The position numbers and the translations under genes are program-made. This document shows, piece after piece, positions 34,232 to 45,414 of a stretch of DNA of 64,000 bases. Numbering within the stretch: position 1 is the stretch's first letter; every line of letters starts with the position of its first letter. The notes below the pieces were generated by a model that worked only from the letters and a program-made list of their open reading frames with translations, was not told the origin of the DNA and did not search any database. Source of the stretch: Galerina marginata (Eukaryota > Basidiomycota > Agaricomycetes > Agaricales > Galerinaceae); assembly GCA_023014335.1 (NCBI GenBank), contig JAECYW010000012.1, positions 744,001-808,000 of the forward strand, in the 5' to 3' direction.

Positions 34232-35245
34232 GTGACGTCGACCGAAAAAATCGACCGCCTATTTTTCCTTGCAAACCAAAGGCCAAATGATCTTTGGAAC
34301 GTTGTTATGCTTGACATTGACATTCAGAGACCGATTGGCCGTTATTTGGAAAAATTGCACCACATTCTTGAGGCGACTCAAAACATCACCACCCTCGAAC
34401 TTAATATCCAACGCATCAGCGTATCGGAGTCTACACGCCTCCTATCCGGTCTTACTTTTAATCAACTCACGGGCATATTCACCAAAAACGTCCCTCATCG
34501 AGGAATCCATGCGTTCACATTGCAACACCCCAATCTTACTGCCATATCTCTCGGACCTTGCACCAAAGCCTACTGCCCGTTTCCGGATGCGCCGTTATTC
34601 AGACGGTGTGAAGATGTAAGAGGGCCTACTGAATGTATCTGGCCGTTCATATCCCGAGAGACAATTAAAATTGTTGCCACTATGGACGCCTCCAACGACG
34701 CCGACCATCACCTGCTCTTTGGACAAATCACCGCATCCTTGGCTCCTGTCGGTCTACTTTGGCTCAAATTTTCATCCACGGACAACGAAATTATGGCCAG
34801 GGTCTTCACTGCTTCACCAGCGGTCTCCACATTGTGCTTGGAGGAGCTCGAACACAAAAAGGTGGAAATTAACCTGCTATTCTAGATCTCTTTCGTTTAT
34901 TGATTGTTCTGATAGGTTCTGCCTGCAACATATCCCTGGAGCGCCGGCCTCTCTTGGGAGAAAAACCTTAGCAAATTACAGCGTCTCAAACGTTTCCGCC
35001 TAAAAACAACATCTTCTCTTATCGCCGATTCCGAAAACGAAATACAAGAGTGGGAATTGATATCCTCGTGGTTTGTTCTGGATAAAAAAGACTCAAATTA
35101 CCAAAAGGATCTGTGCAGTGTTACCCTGTGGTACAACTGCAATAGAAAGCAAAAGAAGTCGTTCATGAGTTTTTGGGTGCGTGATGGAACGCAATGGAAT
35201 CGGAGGACCGTCATTAAGAATGGCAATAATTCCGACTTTCACTGA
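34232..35245 (+). CDS. F-box/LRR-like protein, C-terminal part
   Basis: Two exons (to 34861, and 34916-35245) join through a 54-bp GT-AG intron into about 320 codons. The protein shows the features of the large Agaricomycete family of F-box-associated, leucine-rich proteins: RPNDLWNVVMLDIDI near the start, ATQNITTLELNI, LSGLTFNQL, LQHPNLTAISLGPC, a later SAGLSWEKNLSKLQRLKRF, and EWELISSWFV near the end. A canonical F-box (LPxElLxxIF) is not visible in the part I can assign, so the N-terminus is probably encoded upstream of 34232 or lost. Such proteins may act as substrate receptors for SCF ubiquitin ligases, but many are uncharacterised. No membrane segment. Assignment is by overall pattern only. 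Confidence 0.5.
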
Positions 35246-36184
35246 TGGCTTGCATAACCTCACATATATATCAAATTCTGTATATTACATCCAAGACCGC
35301 GTTTACTTCAAACCTAAATCACTATTATCCGGGCTGCATCAGGCTTGCAATTGGCCACATAGATGAAGGATGGGAGTTTGCACCCGTGACCACGATTTGC
35401 GAGGTCGCGATGCGAATTCGAACTAGCCTGCGGTAACATCGCACATTTCTAAAAATAATCTGAGTTTCTAAAGGCGATGGGTGCCTAATTAACAAGTGCC
35501 TAAACAAAAGATGGCAGAACCAGGCTCATGATCACTTGGTGAAACCTTGGTGAAACCACCTCAAGGGCGTGTCCTTTCTAGTTCACCTGATCCCCACATT
35601 TTTGGAAGAAGCGACTCTAGAATTAACTTGGTTTGTGGGCCATTGCAAGCATGGCATGTACAAGTCTTTCCTCTTTGTAACGATTCCAATTTAGAGAGAT
35701 CCATGCGGGCTAGAAACAAGGTGAGTGACAATTCAACGAGAATATGAATTGTTACTTACCTTGTCAATTCAAAATCCAGAAGGCATCGTAACCGTCAAAT
35801 CGACTTAATGGATGCGCCTGGGGGAAAGTCAAATGTCGACGGTTGGGTTCCACGTTGGTGTGCGTAGAGAACCCGTTGCTATATATACCATGTAAGCGAA
35901 CTTTTGAGCTGAAAGAAAGTATTACTCACCTTACTTATTCCCTTGTAACCGCTCCAACACCTTTGCACTGCACCGTCAACTCCGACTCCAAGGTAGGGAA
36001 TAGAACGGGTAACCCGCGGGTGTCCCAGCAGTTACCCCTACCCAACACGTTAACCCATAGGTAAGATGCCTACGGGTATGGAGGGTATACACGGGTAGGG
36101 GTAACACAATGGGTACCACTACATATTGGACGCAGCTGTGCAGGCGTTAAGTTACAAGATAGTATATCCTGAATCTGTAGAATA
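35246..36184. repeat. No gene; GGGTA/TACCC-rich patch at 36000-36115
   Basis: Most of the stretch shows nothing. Around 36000-36115, words such as ACGGGTAACCCGCGGGT, TTACCCCTACCC and CACGGGTAGGGGTAAC recur on both strands. They resemble the patch nested in the inverted repeats of KDZ element 1 (5090-5410), so both may derive from one small repeat family. Confidence 0.45.
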
Positions 36185-37115
36185 CTACAATAAAATTTTA
36201 TCCCATCCTTCTTCGAGCTCCTCTTCCCCTGCCTCAATGTTAGCCATAAGAGCGGCAGCTTGGAGGTCCAAATCATAGCCACTTAAGCTCCAGCTCCCGA
36301 GGCAAAGAAGTGCTCGAGTAACTTGTGATAATAAGTGATTCTTAACATGCGTAGGGAGTCGGCCACGGCTGAAACCCAGTTCAACGTCAACAGAAGTAGC
36401 TGGAGATGACAATCAGAAGAATGAGAAACAAATTCAAAAACAAAGAGAACAAACTTACCTGGAATACTCAAGTAATCCAAGGCTATCCTTGAAAGGCAGG
36501 GGTACATCGCTCGACGGTCCCGCCACCAAGTCAGAACGTTCTGAACGGTGCTGCGATAGCGATCAATTTCATCCTGCAGGTCGGTGCGCTTGGACGACGA
36601 ATCGAGGATGGTGTCAAAGATATTGGCTGGTTTGCTCGAAGCTTTCGATTTTGAGGGCTAAAGGAAATAGTTGTCAACAGGAGCGCAAGCAAAGAAACAT
36701 AAAAGCACGTACCTGGGAAGGTTGAGTACCAGATATTGTCCTTTCCGACGGTTCTTTTCGATAGGCTGCGTTGAACCGGGTTTTTACGAAGTTGAGTGCT
36801 GTGTCAATCCAAGCCTGTTCCCGACCGGCTTTACAGAAGTAATCGAGTTTGTACTGGGGATGAAGGACTAAATATTCGGGTTTCAGTCACAATTCGAAAA
36901 AACGAGGAAACTTACTCATCGCATTACGATATGTCTCAGAATCATCTGTGCAAGAATAGTACCGATTTAACGTTTTCTTTGCCTTTCCGAGTGATGTGCG
37001 AATGGCGGGCGAAAGCGAAGTGTTGTTTGCTCGTGCCGTGAGGCAATTGTTGATATGGTCCATGACTGGGATGGCATTAGCGAGGTTTGGCGTTGAACGA
37101 GAAAAGAAGAGCATT
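36185..37115 (-). pseudogene. hAT-family transposase, C-terminal remnant
   Basis: On the minus strand, exon-like blocks read LFFSRSTPNLANAIPVMDHI and YYSCTDDSETYRNAM near 37100-36915. Then come VLHPQYKLDYFCKAGREQAW near 36868, YPCLSRIALDYLSIP near 36500, and the hAT dimerisation block TSVDVELGFSRGRL and LSQVTRALLCLGSWSL near 36360, ending in EEELEEGWDKILL at 36185. Introns of about 50 bp separate the blocks (for example 36400-36458). The catalytic N-terminal two thirds are absent: upstream of 37115 the hAT homology stops. It lies just left of KDZ element 2. Confidence 0.85.
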
Positions 37116-37728
37116 GCATGCTTCAAGACCTACCAAGAATCCCCTTGTCGGCTCACTCCATGCACCCTGCAAGTCGCTATTACGCCTAAGAACGCGGAAC
37201 GGATGAGGCGACAGGGTCCAGCTGGCTCTGTTGCGGGCTTGTCCAAACGCCGCGGGAAGGAATTCGTCGAGGTCGGGGGTGGTACGAGAGGCTTCGTGGG
37301 TTGTTTTTGATGCGTTGGGGCAGTTGTTATCAACTTGGCCTGTCTGGCCATCAATGTGGTGGATGACTCAGGAGGCCAAGCTGAGGTGGCCATGTTATCA
37401 GCATCAAAGTTGGAGTAGAGGCAATTTTTGGCATCGCCAATGTGCATGTCTATGCGTTCCAAATATCTATGTTGCTCAGGACGCGGAAGCGGATTTTTCG
37501 CTGATGGTGCGACGCCTGGTGCAAGTCTCCACTCGGCAAACATCGCAGATGAGTGGCCTTGCTGTGATGTGGCGGCAAACGCAGGGTCTCAAGACGTGCT
37601 GGACAGAGCTGGGACATGGTGAAATGCGGACGGGCTGCACGGGGGAATCTGCTACTCACCAAAGTGTGATCCACTTCCTATTCCTCCCAGGTCTTCACCT
37701 GTAGCTGCTACCTTGATGTCTAAATAAT

Positions 37729-37760
37729 GGTAAACTACCCTAAGTCCAAGTTGCATCAGG
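37729..37760 (+). repeat. Left terminal inverted repeat, KDZ element 2
   Basis: Begins GGTAAACTACCCTAAG and ends AAGTTGCATCAGG. It pairs with 52087-52118 apart from about four mismatches in the middle. Confidence 0.8.
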
Positions 37761-37764
37761 ACTG

Positions 37765-38929
37765 CAATCTGACCATGACTGTAATTTGACCATGGACTGA
37801 CGACTTACCAACGGCCGTAATTTGACCGTCAACGGTCAACTTACCAAGAACTGTCAAATTACCAAGAACGGTCAGATTACCAAAAATGCTCGAAAAAAAC
37901 AGTAAATGCAGTAAAAATTGCGGTCAACAGGGCAACTACGGGGTGAAGGAGGGGGAAAAAAACAATCATAAATCGTCAGGGCCAGGAAAGGTCCAAAATA
38001 GGTGTAAATAAACAGAAAAACAGGGGGGAAAATGCGAAAAAACACGAAATAAAACACCAAAAATGCAGAAAAAACCAGGGGAGGAATGCAAAAAAAATAT
38101 GAAACAAAAAATGAAAAATAGGTGCAAAAATAAGAGAGAATGGGCAGAGTAGTATATAGGGAGAAACACTTCAAAACCATGCTAAATGAACCGAAAAAAA
38201 GACTGAAAAATAAATAAAACAGGGTAATTGTGGGTGATGAATAATTAAAGATTGGTAATATAAAAGAGAGGTGATTGTAATGCAAAGGATGACTGAAAAA
38301 TCGGGGGAAATGGTATGAAAAAAGAGAAAATAATGGACAAATAATGTAAAAAGAGGCTATTAGGATTAAATGGGTGATATAGATGCAGCTGAAAGGCAAG
38401 AACCATGCAATATAATGGACAGATGAAGATGAGCCGAGCAAATCACAGAAGACGTAGCGAATAGAGAGGTATCGAAGGCGGCAATGACAATGACCGGAAA
38501 GGCGTTGACGATGACGGATGAGAAGTAGCGAAAGCGATGACAAGACGGGTGTTGATGATGATGGATAGTGCTAGCGGGAGGATACAACGTCGGCAGTGAC
38601 AATGATGGAAGGGAGGTAGTGAGCGCTGACGACGACGACGACGACAAGACGGGCATTGACGATAACGAAGGGGGCTAGCAGGAGAATAAAAATGTCGGCG
38701 TTAACGATAAACAGGTCAAAAACGCCATCAGTGATGGCGGTGAGACGAATGCGAAATGGGTGGGTTGGTTGAGGGGTCAGCGACGACGACGACGACGGCG
38801 TTAACAGAGGCGGCGTTGACGAGAGCGGAGACAAACGGACTTCGGTATGATGGGGACGCAGCACGACGCGAAGGAGCTAAATTATCATGAGATAGAATTT
38901 AAAGAAAGAGGGGAAAATTTACTCACCCA
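37765..38929. repeat. Subterminal repeats and AT/GA-rich non-coding sequence
   Basis: From 37765 to 37890 words like TGTCAAATTACCAAGAAC and GTAATTTGACCGTC recur about six times on both strands, the expected position for transposase-binding repeats. From 37890 to 38400 the sequence is purine-rich with A-runs. From 38400 to 38840 imperfect repeats of GACAATGA, GACGACGAC and AAGACGGG follow. Open frames here are low-complexity and I do not call a gene. Confidence 0.6.
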
Positions 38930-41683
38930 TTACGCCGAGTACACCTGACACAGTTTATCCAGAACCCAGCTCACGTCCTCAACAGCCAGCGTCCACGAGG
39001 ATGTGGATTTGTTGGCTAGATGAAGTGCCCTACCCCAAAAGAACAGAGCCGCGACGATGCTGGGCCAACCATTGGTGCCAGGTTTGTCGAGGGCATCCCA
39101 GCCCCCTAATACGAGCCTCTTGGTCGTATCTGGTTCGATACTCCTCCAATTCGGTTGAAGGACGGCCCACCAGGCCCAAAACTCGGCACCAAATTCCCCG
39201 GTATCAAGCGAGGGGGAGAAAGTTGGTGCACGAGCACGCTGGACCCAGGCTTTGATCGAAGGGGGTCGCGAAGCGGTCGATAGCTGTGACGAGCCCTTGA
39301 ACTCATGAAAACCCTCGAAACGAAGCCACAGGTTGACGAGGCGGTCCCACGAGGCTCCCAAGGCCATTCGCTTGACCATGGTCAACGTATTCTTGATGGC
39401 AAGCTGGCAGTCCGCTGGCAGCATTGGCGTTGGGGGCAGAACTGATTCCGTGGCTGAGGTCGAGGCCAAAGGGGATGACGCCGAGGTAGAGGTCAAAGGG
39501 GGGACGGGAACCGACGCCGAAGACTGCGCTGAAGGCTTAACCCGTTTCGATGGGATGTCCTCCTCGTCTGGGATGTCCTTCCGCTTCTTACTGCCTCCCT
39601 CGTTCTCCTTGTCTGATGGTCGCCTCCTCTTCGACCGCCGGTCCTTTCCAGCAGCGTCTTCGGCCTGTCTCTTCTGGCCGACAGACTTGGATTGGACGTC
39701 TTCATGCGTTGACCCTAGAGGGGCGGAGGACGGAGTGTTGATAGGATTGCGAGGGCGCCGTGGATGGCCGAACTTGATGCCCGGTGGAGCTTTCAGTAAC
39801 GGGGGGGAGGAAAGACTCGGTTGATTGCTCTCCGAGGTAACGGGGTGCTGGGCAGCGGCCGGCAAAGCGTGTTTCGGAGAAGAGGGGGACGGAGGGGCGC
39901 TCGGTGGGCAAGAGGGTGGGTCGTGTGGAGGGGTCAGAGGTCGTAGAGGTGGTCCATCAGCGCCAGGACGGGTACCCTGGCTGGGTACACCACCAGCGGT
40001 GTCGTTGACATTACCCAAACGGGGCTGCTGACTCGTAGTAAGCGACTGCGAGGGATTATCCCCAACATTCGCCACCACTCCGCGTCCTTCACGTCTTGAG
40101 TCCGCAGTCTCCTGTTGTTGGGAGCCGTGACTTTTCTTCCTTTGATGCTTCGAGGAAGATGAGGTCTTCTGAGGCGGGACGGAAGGAGGGACTTGAGTTG
40201 TCGAAGAAGTGTTTCGAGGCGCTGGGGCGGCACTGACTTTCGTAGTAGGTAAAGCGTTTGGTGGAACAAGCGGGGCGTCGTCGTCATCAGAGTCATCGCC
40301 GACTGCGTGGTCGTAGTTGATGGCGTGGTCGTCGATGATTTGCAGCAGCGAAGTAGCACCAGCAGGGAGAGCGGCCGCCCGACAATCTTCGCGAGCTGTA
40401 TTTGAATGAGACTTTAGAATCGAGGTGAAGACAAAAGATTAATGAACGCACTAAAACATTTCTTAAGGAAGCTCGAAAAGACCGGCACAACCTGCTCCTT
40501 GTAACCTGCGTGCTCCGCCTCGCCGAAGTTCATTTTGACTGGTCCTCGGACCGATCCAGAATGCAGGCTGTACGCGGGATCAGGTTAACGGTGCAGATGA
40601 AGGGAAAAGTAGACGAACCTTATAATGTTCAGACGCCCCTTGTCCGCCGGTTCTGGACCACCCATCATGAATGTTGTCGGCATGCCAGTGAACTCCAGCA
40701 CCAAGTCCAAGATTGGCTGCATGAAGCCGGTGATTCTGTCGATGCACCTATGAGACAAAAAACACGGTAAGTAGGCGAAGAAATATAAGGAAGGGATGAC
40801 GAACTGTTGACGAGCTTCCGGATCCTGTGATGCAGGACGACGAACAGCCTCCTCCCATTCCAGAAGTTGCCGCCTGTGTTCCTGCTCAGCTCTAAGATTC
40901 CAGTATCGCTGGTCGACGTCGGGAAGTGCTTTGAAGAGGGCACGGCCAGCCTCCTGACGAACGTTGATGTCGACCCTCGCTCCTTTCGTGGACTTGAGCG
41001 AGGACTTGAGTGCGACTGTGAATGCCTCGTCGACCAGTTCTTTGTTCAACTTCGCCCACATGTTGCTCGCAACCGGCTTGCGAGGCTTAAACGACGAGGC
41101 ACCAGTCAGGCGACAAGTGAGGATGGTGATGGGGTCGTCGAGGTCGATCTCCTTGGCGCTTCCGACTTCCTTGTCATGGCGGTAAGTGAACCAGCGAGTA
41201 ATTTGCTGGAGGAGGAGGAACATCGTAAGCGACGGAATGCAAAGAGACTCAGAGAGTCAGAGAGTAAACGAAGAGTTCAAAAACACGTGGTCTCGGTCTT
41301 GTGATATCGAGCCCGAGGTCTTGTGATATCAAACGCGACCGTGAATCAAACAATAACCATGAACTCACCCCAGTTCGACACTCGATGAGCTCCTGGCGAT
41401 CTTCATACGCCTTCAAAGCGACCCGGTATTCTTCTGGCGACATATCCTTGGCATTCGGTATCGGCAGCTCCTGGTCTGGTTTAGAATCATCCACGGCTTT
41501 CAGATGGTCCTCGGTTGGGTCCTGATCCATCTCGAGCTCGACGGGAAACCTCTTGAAAAATCGTCGAATGACGTCCTTCAAGAAGTCCTCCTTGGAATTC
41601 TTCTTGAGAGCTTCGGCGTAAGCTGGTCTCTCCTTCTCGAGGAACTCGAACCGTAGTCCTTGAAACAGGGAGCGCGCCGGCAT
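38930..41683 (-). CDS. KDZ-element-2 protein of unknown function (808 aa)
   Basis: Five exons (41369-41683, 40805-41205, 40619-40747, 40452-40567, 38930-40395) join through GT-AG introns into 808 codons, starting at the ATG of MPARSLFQG. The N-terminal part (about 1-330) is globular, with ERPAYAEALKK, FFKRFPVELEM, ITRWFTYRHDKEV, LPDVDQRYWNLRAEQEH, ITGFMQPILDLVLEFTGMP and GSVRGPVKMNFGEAEH. A long Pro/Ser/Lys-rich linker with nuclear-localisation-like clusters (GKDRRSKRRR, SKKRKD) follows. The last 150 residues form a Trp-rich module: WDRLVNLWLRFEGF, SIKAWVQRAR, EFWAWWAVLQPNWR, LVLGGWDAL and WVLDKLCQVY. I recall this pairing of an N-terminal block with a Trp-rich C-terminal module from uncharacterised Agaricomycete proteins, but no function is known to me. 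Probably nuclear. Confidence 0.75.
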
Positions 41684-42020
41684 ATCTGACGATGAATGAA
41701 GACAACGAAGATGAAAAGGAAACGATTATCGGTATAGCCCTTGAAATCGTAGGAGAAGACTTACCGAAGAAGGCGAAGATCTCTCTTATATAACCTGGCC
41801 CCTGTGAGTGAAGTTTCGGTGAGTCTATCCCAATTTATCCCCTGCTCCGAATTTCATCTGCTTACCTCAAAGACAGTTGAGGAAATCGGGCTGAGAAACG
41901 GAGATTTCCTGCAGGGTGGACTTGCGACGGTATGTAATCGAATCTCGTGGTAAAGCTCGCCTAAATTTTCTCGCTGTTTGACTTCGTATTCAGCTTTCAA
42001 TCGCCTCACACCCCACCTCG

Positions 42021-43259
42021 ATGAGTCAAACCAATTACACCCCAAGTTCGCCATCGTCGCTTTCGATGTCGATGCCTCAAACCCCGCGAAGTTATCGACC
42101 TGCTGGTAAGCCTCTTACCTTTCCGATCCCACTCGATCCCTCTGTCTCTCGCTGACGACCTCATACCAACAGTCCCGCCGTCCTCCTCACCGCGACTCGC
42201 GAGAAACTTCATTGCGACACCATCCAAAGGTTCGCTTTCCCCAGTGAGGCTTTCCTCGCCCACCAAAGCCCGCGCTACAGGTTAGTTCACAAGCCAGCCC
42301 CTTGAATGCATGAGCTTACAATATCAGAACCAGGCCGTGCTCAACGCACTGAAACGACTACCACGACCACCTCAACTCCCACTGCTTTCGGAGTTCAGGT
42401 CCAAACCGTCACCCACACAGTTACGACTACGACCATCGAAACCGCCGAAGCGGATGCTGAAGTCGCCCAATTCGAAGTCCCTCAACGCGAAACCAACGAA
42501 GAGGTCGCCCATCCGAGCAGCCGCGCCATTCCTACTGTTAGGAAGTACCTAGCAGTTCCCCCAAGTCGCCTCCCGTTCGTCTCCGGGCAGGGTGTTTATG
42601 TAGTAACAAGGGCGCAGCTGCCTGGAATTTATAAAAACTGGTACGCATTTTCACGTCTTTTGATATTGAACATACCATTCATGACCTTGGTACCCAGGCG
42701 GGATGTTGTAGCAGTTATCAAAGGTGTTCAAGACCCGATTTTTGAGGGACGCCAGGACTTCGCTGACGCCAAGAGGGTTTATACCCTCGCGTATGAAGAA
42801 GGCACGATCTCAGCCCAACCCATCCCAGGTGGCCGCTACGACACAGGCCATTACGTCGACGAGCCGATTGAACTCGACGATGTTCTCGTCTCTGGCCTTC
42901 GTAGTCTCACCTTCCGTCAGTATTACATCCCCAGTCCTACCGAGCTCGAGCAACCAGATTCCCATAAATTTTATGTGGTGCTAAAGGGGGAGGCCGTTGG
43001 TGTTTATGGCTCTTGGTATGTCTTTGATATTCACCCTTCGACTCAGTGGTCTCATATTTAATTTAGGCACCAAGCCAAAGTTAGAACCGAGCGCGTCAAA
43101 TCGCGCGGCTCCCGTCTTCACAAATGTTCTTCGTGGCGCGAAGCATTGATTTCGTACACTCTTGCCTATAACAGTGGCGAAATCGAGGTCTTTCCGATCC
43201 CAGGGGGAATTTTCGATATCCCAATCAGTCAGGAAACCCCTGAGCAGTTGTTCCTTTGA
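42021..43259 (+). CDS. Protein with two RNase H1 N-terminal-type modules
   Basis: Five exons (42021-42105, 42173-42280, 42328-42640, 42698-43015, 43067-43259) give 338 codons from ATG at 42021. After a Ser/Thr/Pro-rich start, residues about 132-185 read YVVTRAQLPGIYKNW, then DVVAVIKGVQDPIFEGRQDF and A..VYTLAYEEG. This is the pattern of the RNase H1 N-terminal (viroplasmin-type) module, which binds RNA/DNA hybrids or double-stranded RNA. A second, more diverged copy follows (KFYVVLKGEAVGVYGSW, ...WREALISYTLAYNSGEI). In each copy an intron cuts the codon of the final Trp in GIYKNW or GVYGSW, supporting duplication of one ancestral two-exon module. No RNase H catalytic domain is present. The name viroplasmin comes from plant-virus proteins; nothing viral is implied. 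It lies between the 808-aa gene and the MYND gene. Confidence 0.75.
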
Positions 43260-43877
43260 CGTTTGACTCCTTCTTGTTCATAAACCATCTATTCAATAAA
43301 TAACCTCATTTGGAAAGTTCCCCGTTCGATCCGAATCTCCCGGAAGGCCCAGACCAATATAAATTAGGCATTTTCGTCATCCTTTGGCAAATTTCAAGCT
43401 TCGCTGTCAATCTGGTTGTTTATTTCCATTTGTTTTCCACGTCTACGTGGTTGGTCTCTGTCTCCGTTCAGCATCCGGCACCTAGGGTCCTCTTGGTGAA
43501 AGGCAAGTAGCTTCTTTTTTTTTTTTCGTTAGTCACATTGATGCTCGGATAGCGATTCTCTCCTCCAGGTTTTCACACTGAATAACTTATTCACTGTCTC
43601 ACGGCGGCGGGCTGTCAAACGGCAGATATCCGACATTCGATGGTAGATCTAGGTTATGAAGTTTCGATCTCAAACGGCGAATATAGGTCACGCCTCACGC
43701 TTTGACCGTATATTCATCAACTGACATAAAACTCGGTCATTTCCATCGTGTCCGTCGTTTCCGCGTCGTGTCCGCGTCGTGCCTTCGTCGTGTCTTTTGT
43801 GTCTGGTATTCAGTCAAGGTATGCCGCCAGCAATCAATGAATAACATCCAAACTAACCTGGAGTTAGATGCATGCAG

Positions 43878-44615
43878 GAGTTCAGGTCCCCTCTGCTGGC
43901 CGCCGCTGCTTCGAGTGCTTTGATAAACAAAGCCGAAACTTCATATGTGTTGGATGTAATCGAGCCTTTTATTGTGTATGTTCTTTCGCTTTCTTATTTT
44001 TCCGATGGGTCTGAAACTTCGAACTAGAATAAAGCTTGTCAAATCAAGCACAGAAAAATCCATCGACCTTACTGCCACGGCGAGAAAGTATCACCCGACT
44101 TAAGTCTCGGCGTAGCATGGCTGGAGAGCAACCAGACGAGAGTGGTACGGATTGCGCTTGGACTTCTCCTGCTCGACGCAGCTCCCGACACCTCCCGCCC
44201 ATACCACGAAAGGGTGAGAAAGGTGAAGGATCACGCCAATACCTGGGCAGCCTGCTTTACGCTGGTGATGCTGCAAGTCGACCCTCGGCTCCCTGCTGCT
44301 GACCAGATAGTCATTGATACGACTACGGTCAACCTTGTCGACCGTCGCACGATTTCTGAAGTGAAATACAACGCTTTCAATGCCGAGGAGAGGGAAGATT
44401 TCGAGGTCAACATCCTACTCAAGGTCCACAGCTTCAACGACATGGATTACGGGCTAGAAAGCAGGTTAGTTAGCCTTCGTTTCAACCACGAGGATCGCTT
44501 GCGAGACATTCCATCTACTCAAATGGAGATCAAGATGGAACTCCAAAGGTTATTAAGCGACGGGGGGATAACGGGCTTAATCCACACCATAATGTTACAC
44601 CTAAATAGTCAGTAA
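43878..44615 (+). CDS. MYND zinc-finger protein
   Basis: Two exons (43878-43975 and 44028-44615) join through a 52-bp intron. The joined sequence has the MYND spacing: CFEC, then CVGC, FYCNKAC, and H...C in HRKIHRPYC. Zinc ligands are therefore C-x2-C, C-x2-C, C-x3-C and H-x3-C, a protein-protein interaction finger common in chromatin factors. The remaining 180 residues (LLLLDAAPDTSRPYHERV, DQIVIDTTTVNLVDRR, EVKYNAFNAEEREDFEVN) form an uncharacterised globular tail. The exon upstream of 43878 and the start codon are not certain; a donor at about 43822 (TCAAG/GTATGC) suggests a short first exon. No SET domain is present. Confidence 0.7.
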
Positions 44616-45414
44616 ATAGTTATAGGTATATCGTATGATTAGGAATCCAGAAAACGACTCTCCTTCACCGCGTAAAGCGTTCGCCGCCATCGCAAGTTTG
44701 TCGTTGTGCTTGCAAATTCGAGACCGTCATATATAAATTATGGTACAAATCGAATGAGCCGTAGTTAGAACCCGTACTACATAGCTATCTGACTTGCTTG
44801 CCTCACTGCTTGAGGAGAGTGGTCGCGAGTTTCGCGAGGTCTTAATAGATATTGAAATAGCGGCAGTTTCGTCGATTTCGTTGTAGAGTACTTAATCAAC
44901 TCGTTTTTCACTTGTTTGAATGGTCACGGAGGCCGCGAGTTCTGAATACATACTGAATAGCAGTAATTTTGTTGGAGAGTAGTTAACGGACTGCATTCGT
45001 TTTCTTTTTTGAGAGAAACATGTAGATTAATTTGATTACTCTGAAGGCTCGAAGTATGTCTTACTGCCTTTGAAGCCGGCTTCAGGTGCTGCTTTGCTCA
45101 CCCAGTATTGAATGTCAAAAGGCCCTTCAATGTGTCGCTTTGCTCTATAACCCACTTTCAAACGTCAGATACATTAGTTTCTCTAATTTTACAGAGGCAT
45201 AAAGTACTTCGAACGCATAGATCGAAGCTGCGTAAACTCGTAGTAAGCTTCAGTGGCTTTGAGCTGACTTCAGAGCTAATCATTTTAGATTATATTTCAT
45301 GCCCTAACTAACTGCTTTTCAACATCGTAAACATTGTAAATCCATAGGCAATAGATGTATAGTAGGCATTTGAATCTATTAATGGGCTACGACATTACAA
45401 GATAAAATAATAAG
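44616..45414. other. No supported gene
   Basis: An AT-rich spacer between the convergent MYND and TET/JBP genes, so it should hold both transcript ends. I see no repeats or motifs worth naming. Confidence 0.5.

Noticed and set aside
37872..38543. A 223-codon minus-strand frame rich in Phe, Tyr, Ile and Leu that looks like a membrane protein.
   Set aside because: It reflects a purine-rich, A-run sequence read from the opposite strand; no start context, no homology and it lies among subterminal repeats.
42590..43259. A plant pararetrovirus (caulimovirus) viroplasmin gene.
   Set aside because: The module is shared with cellular RNase H1 N-termini, the gene has fungal introns and no other viral gene is present.
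43878..44615. A SET-MYND (SMYD-type) histone methyltransferase.
   Set aside because: The MYND finger is clear, but no SET motifs (GWG, NHSC-type, GEEL-type) are visible in the remaining sequence.
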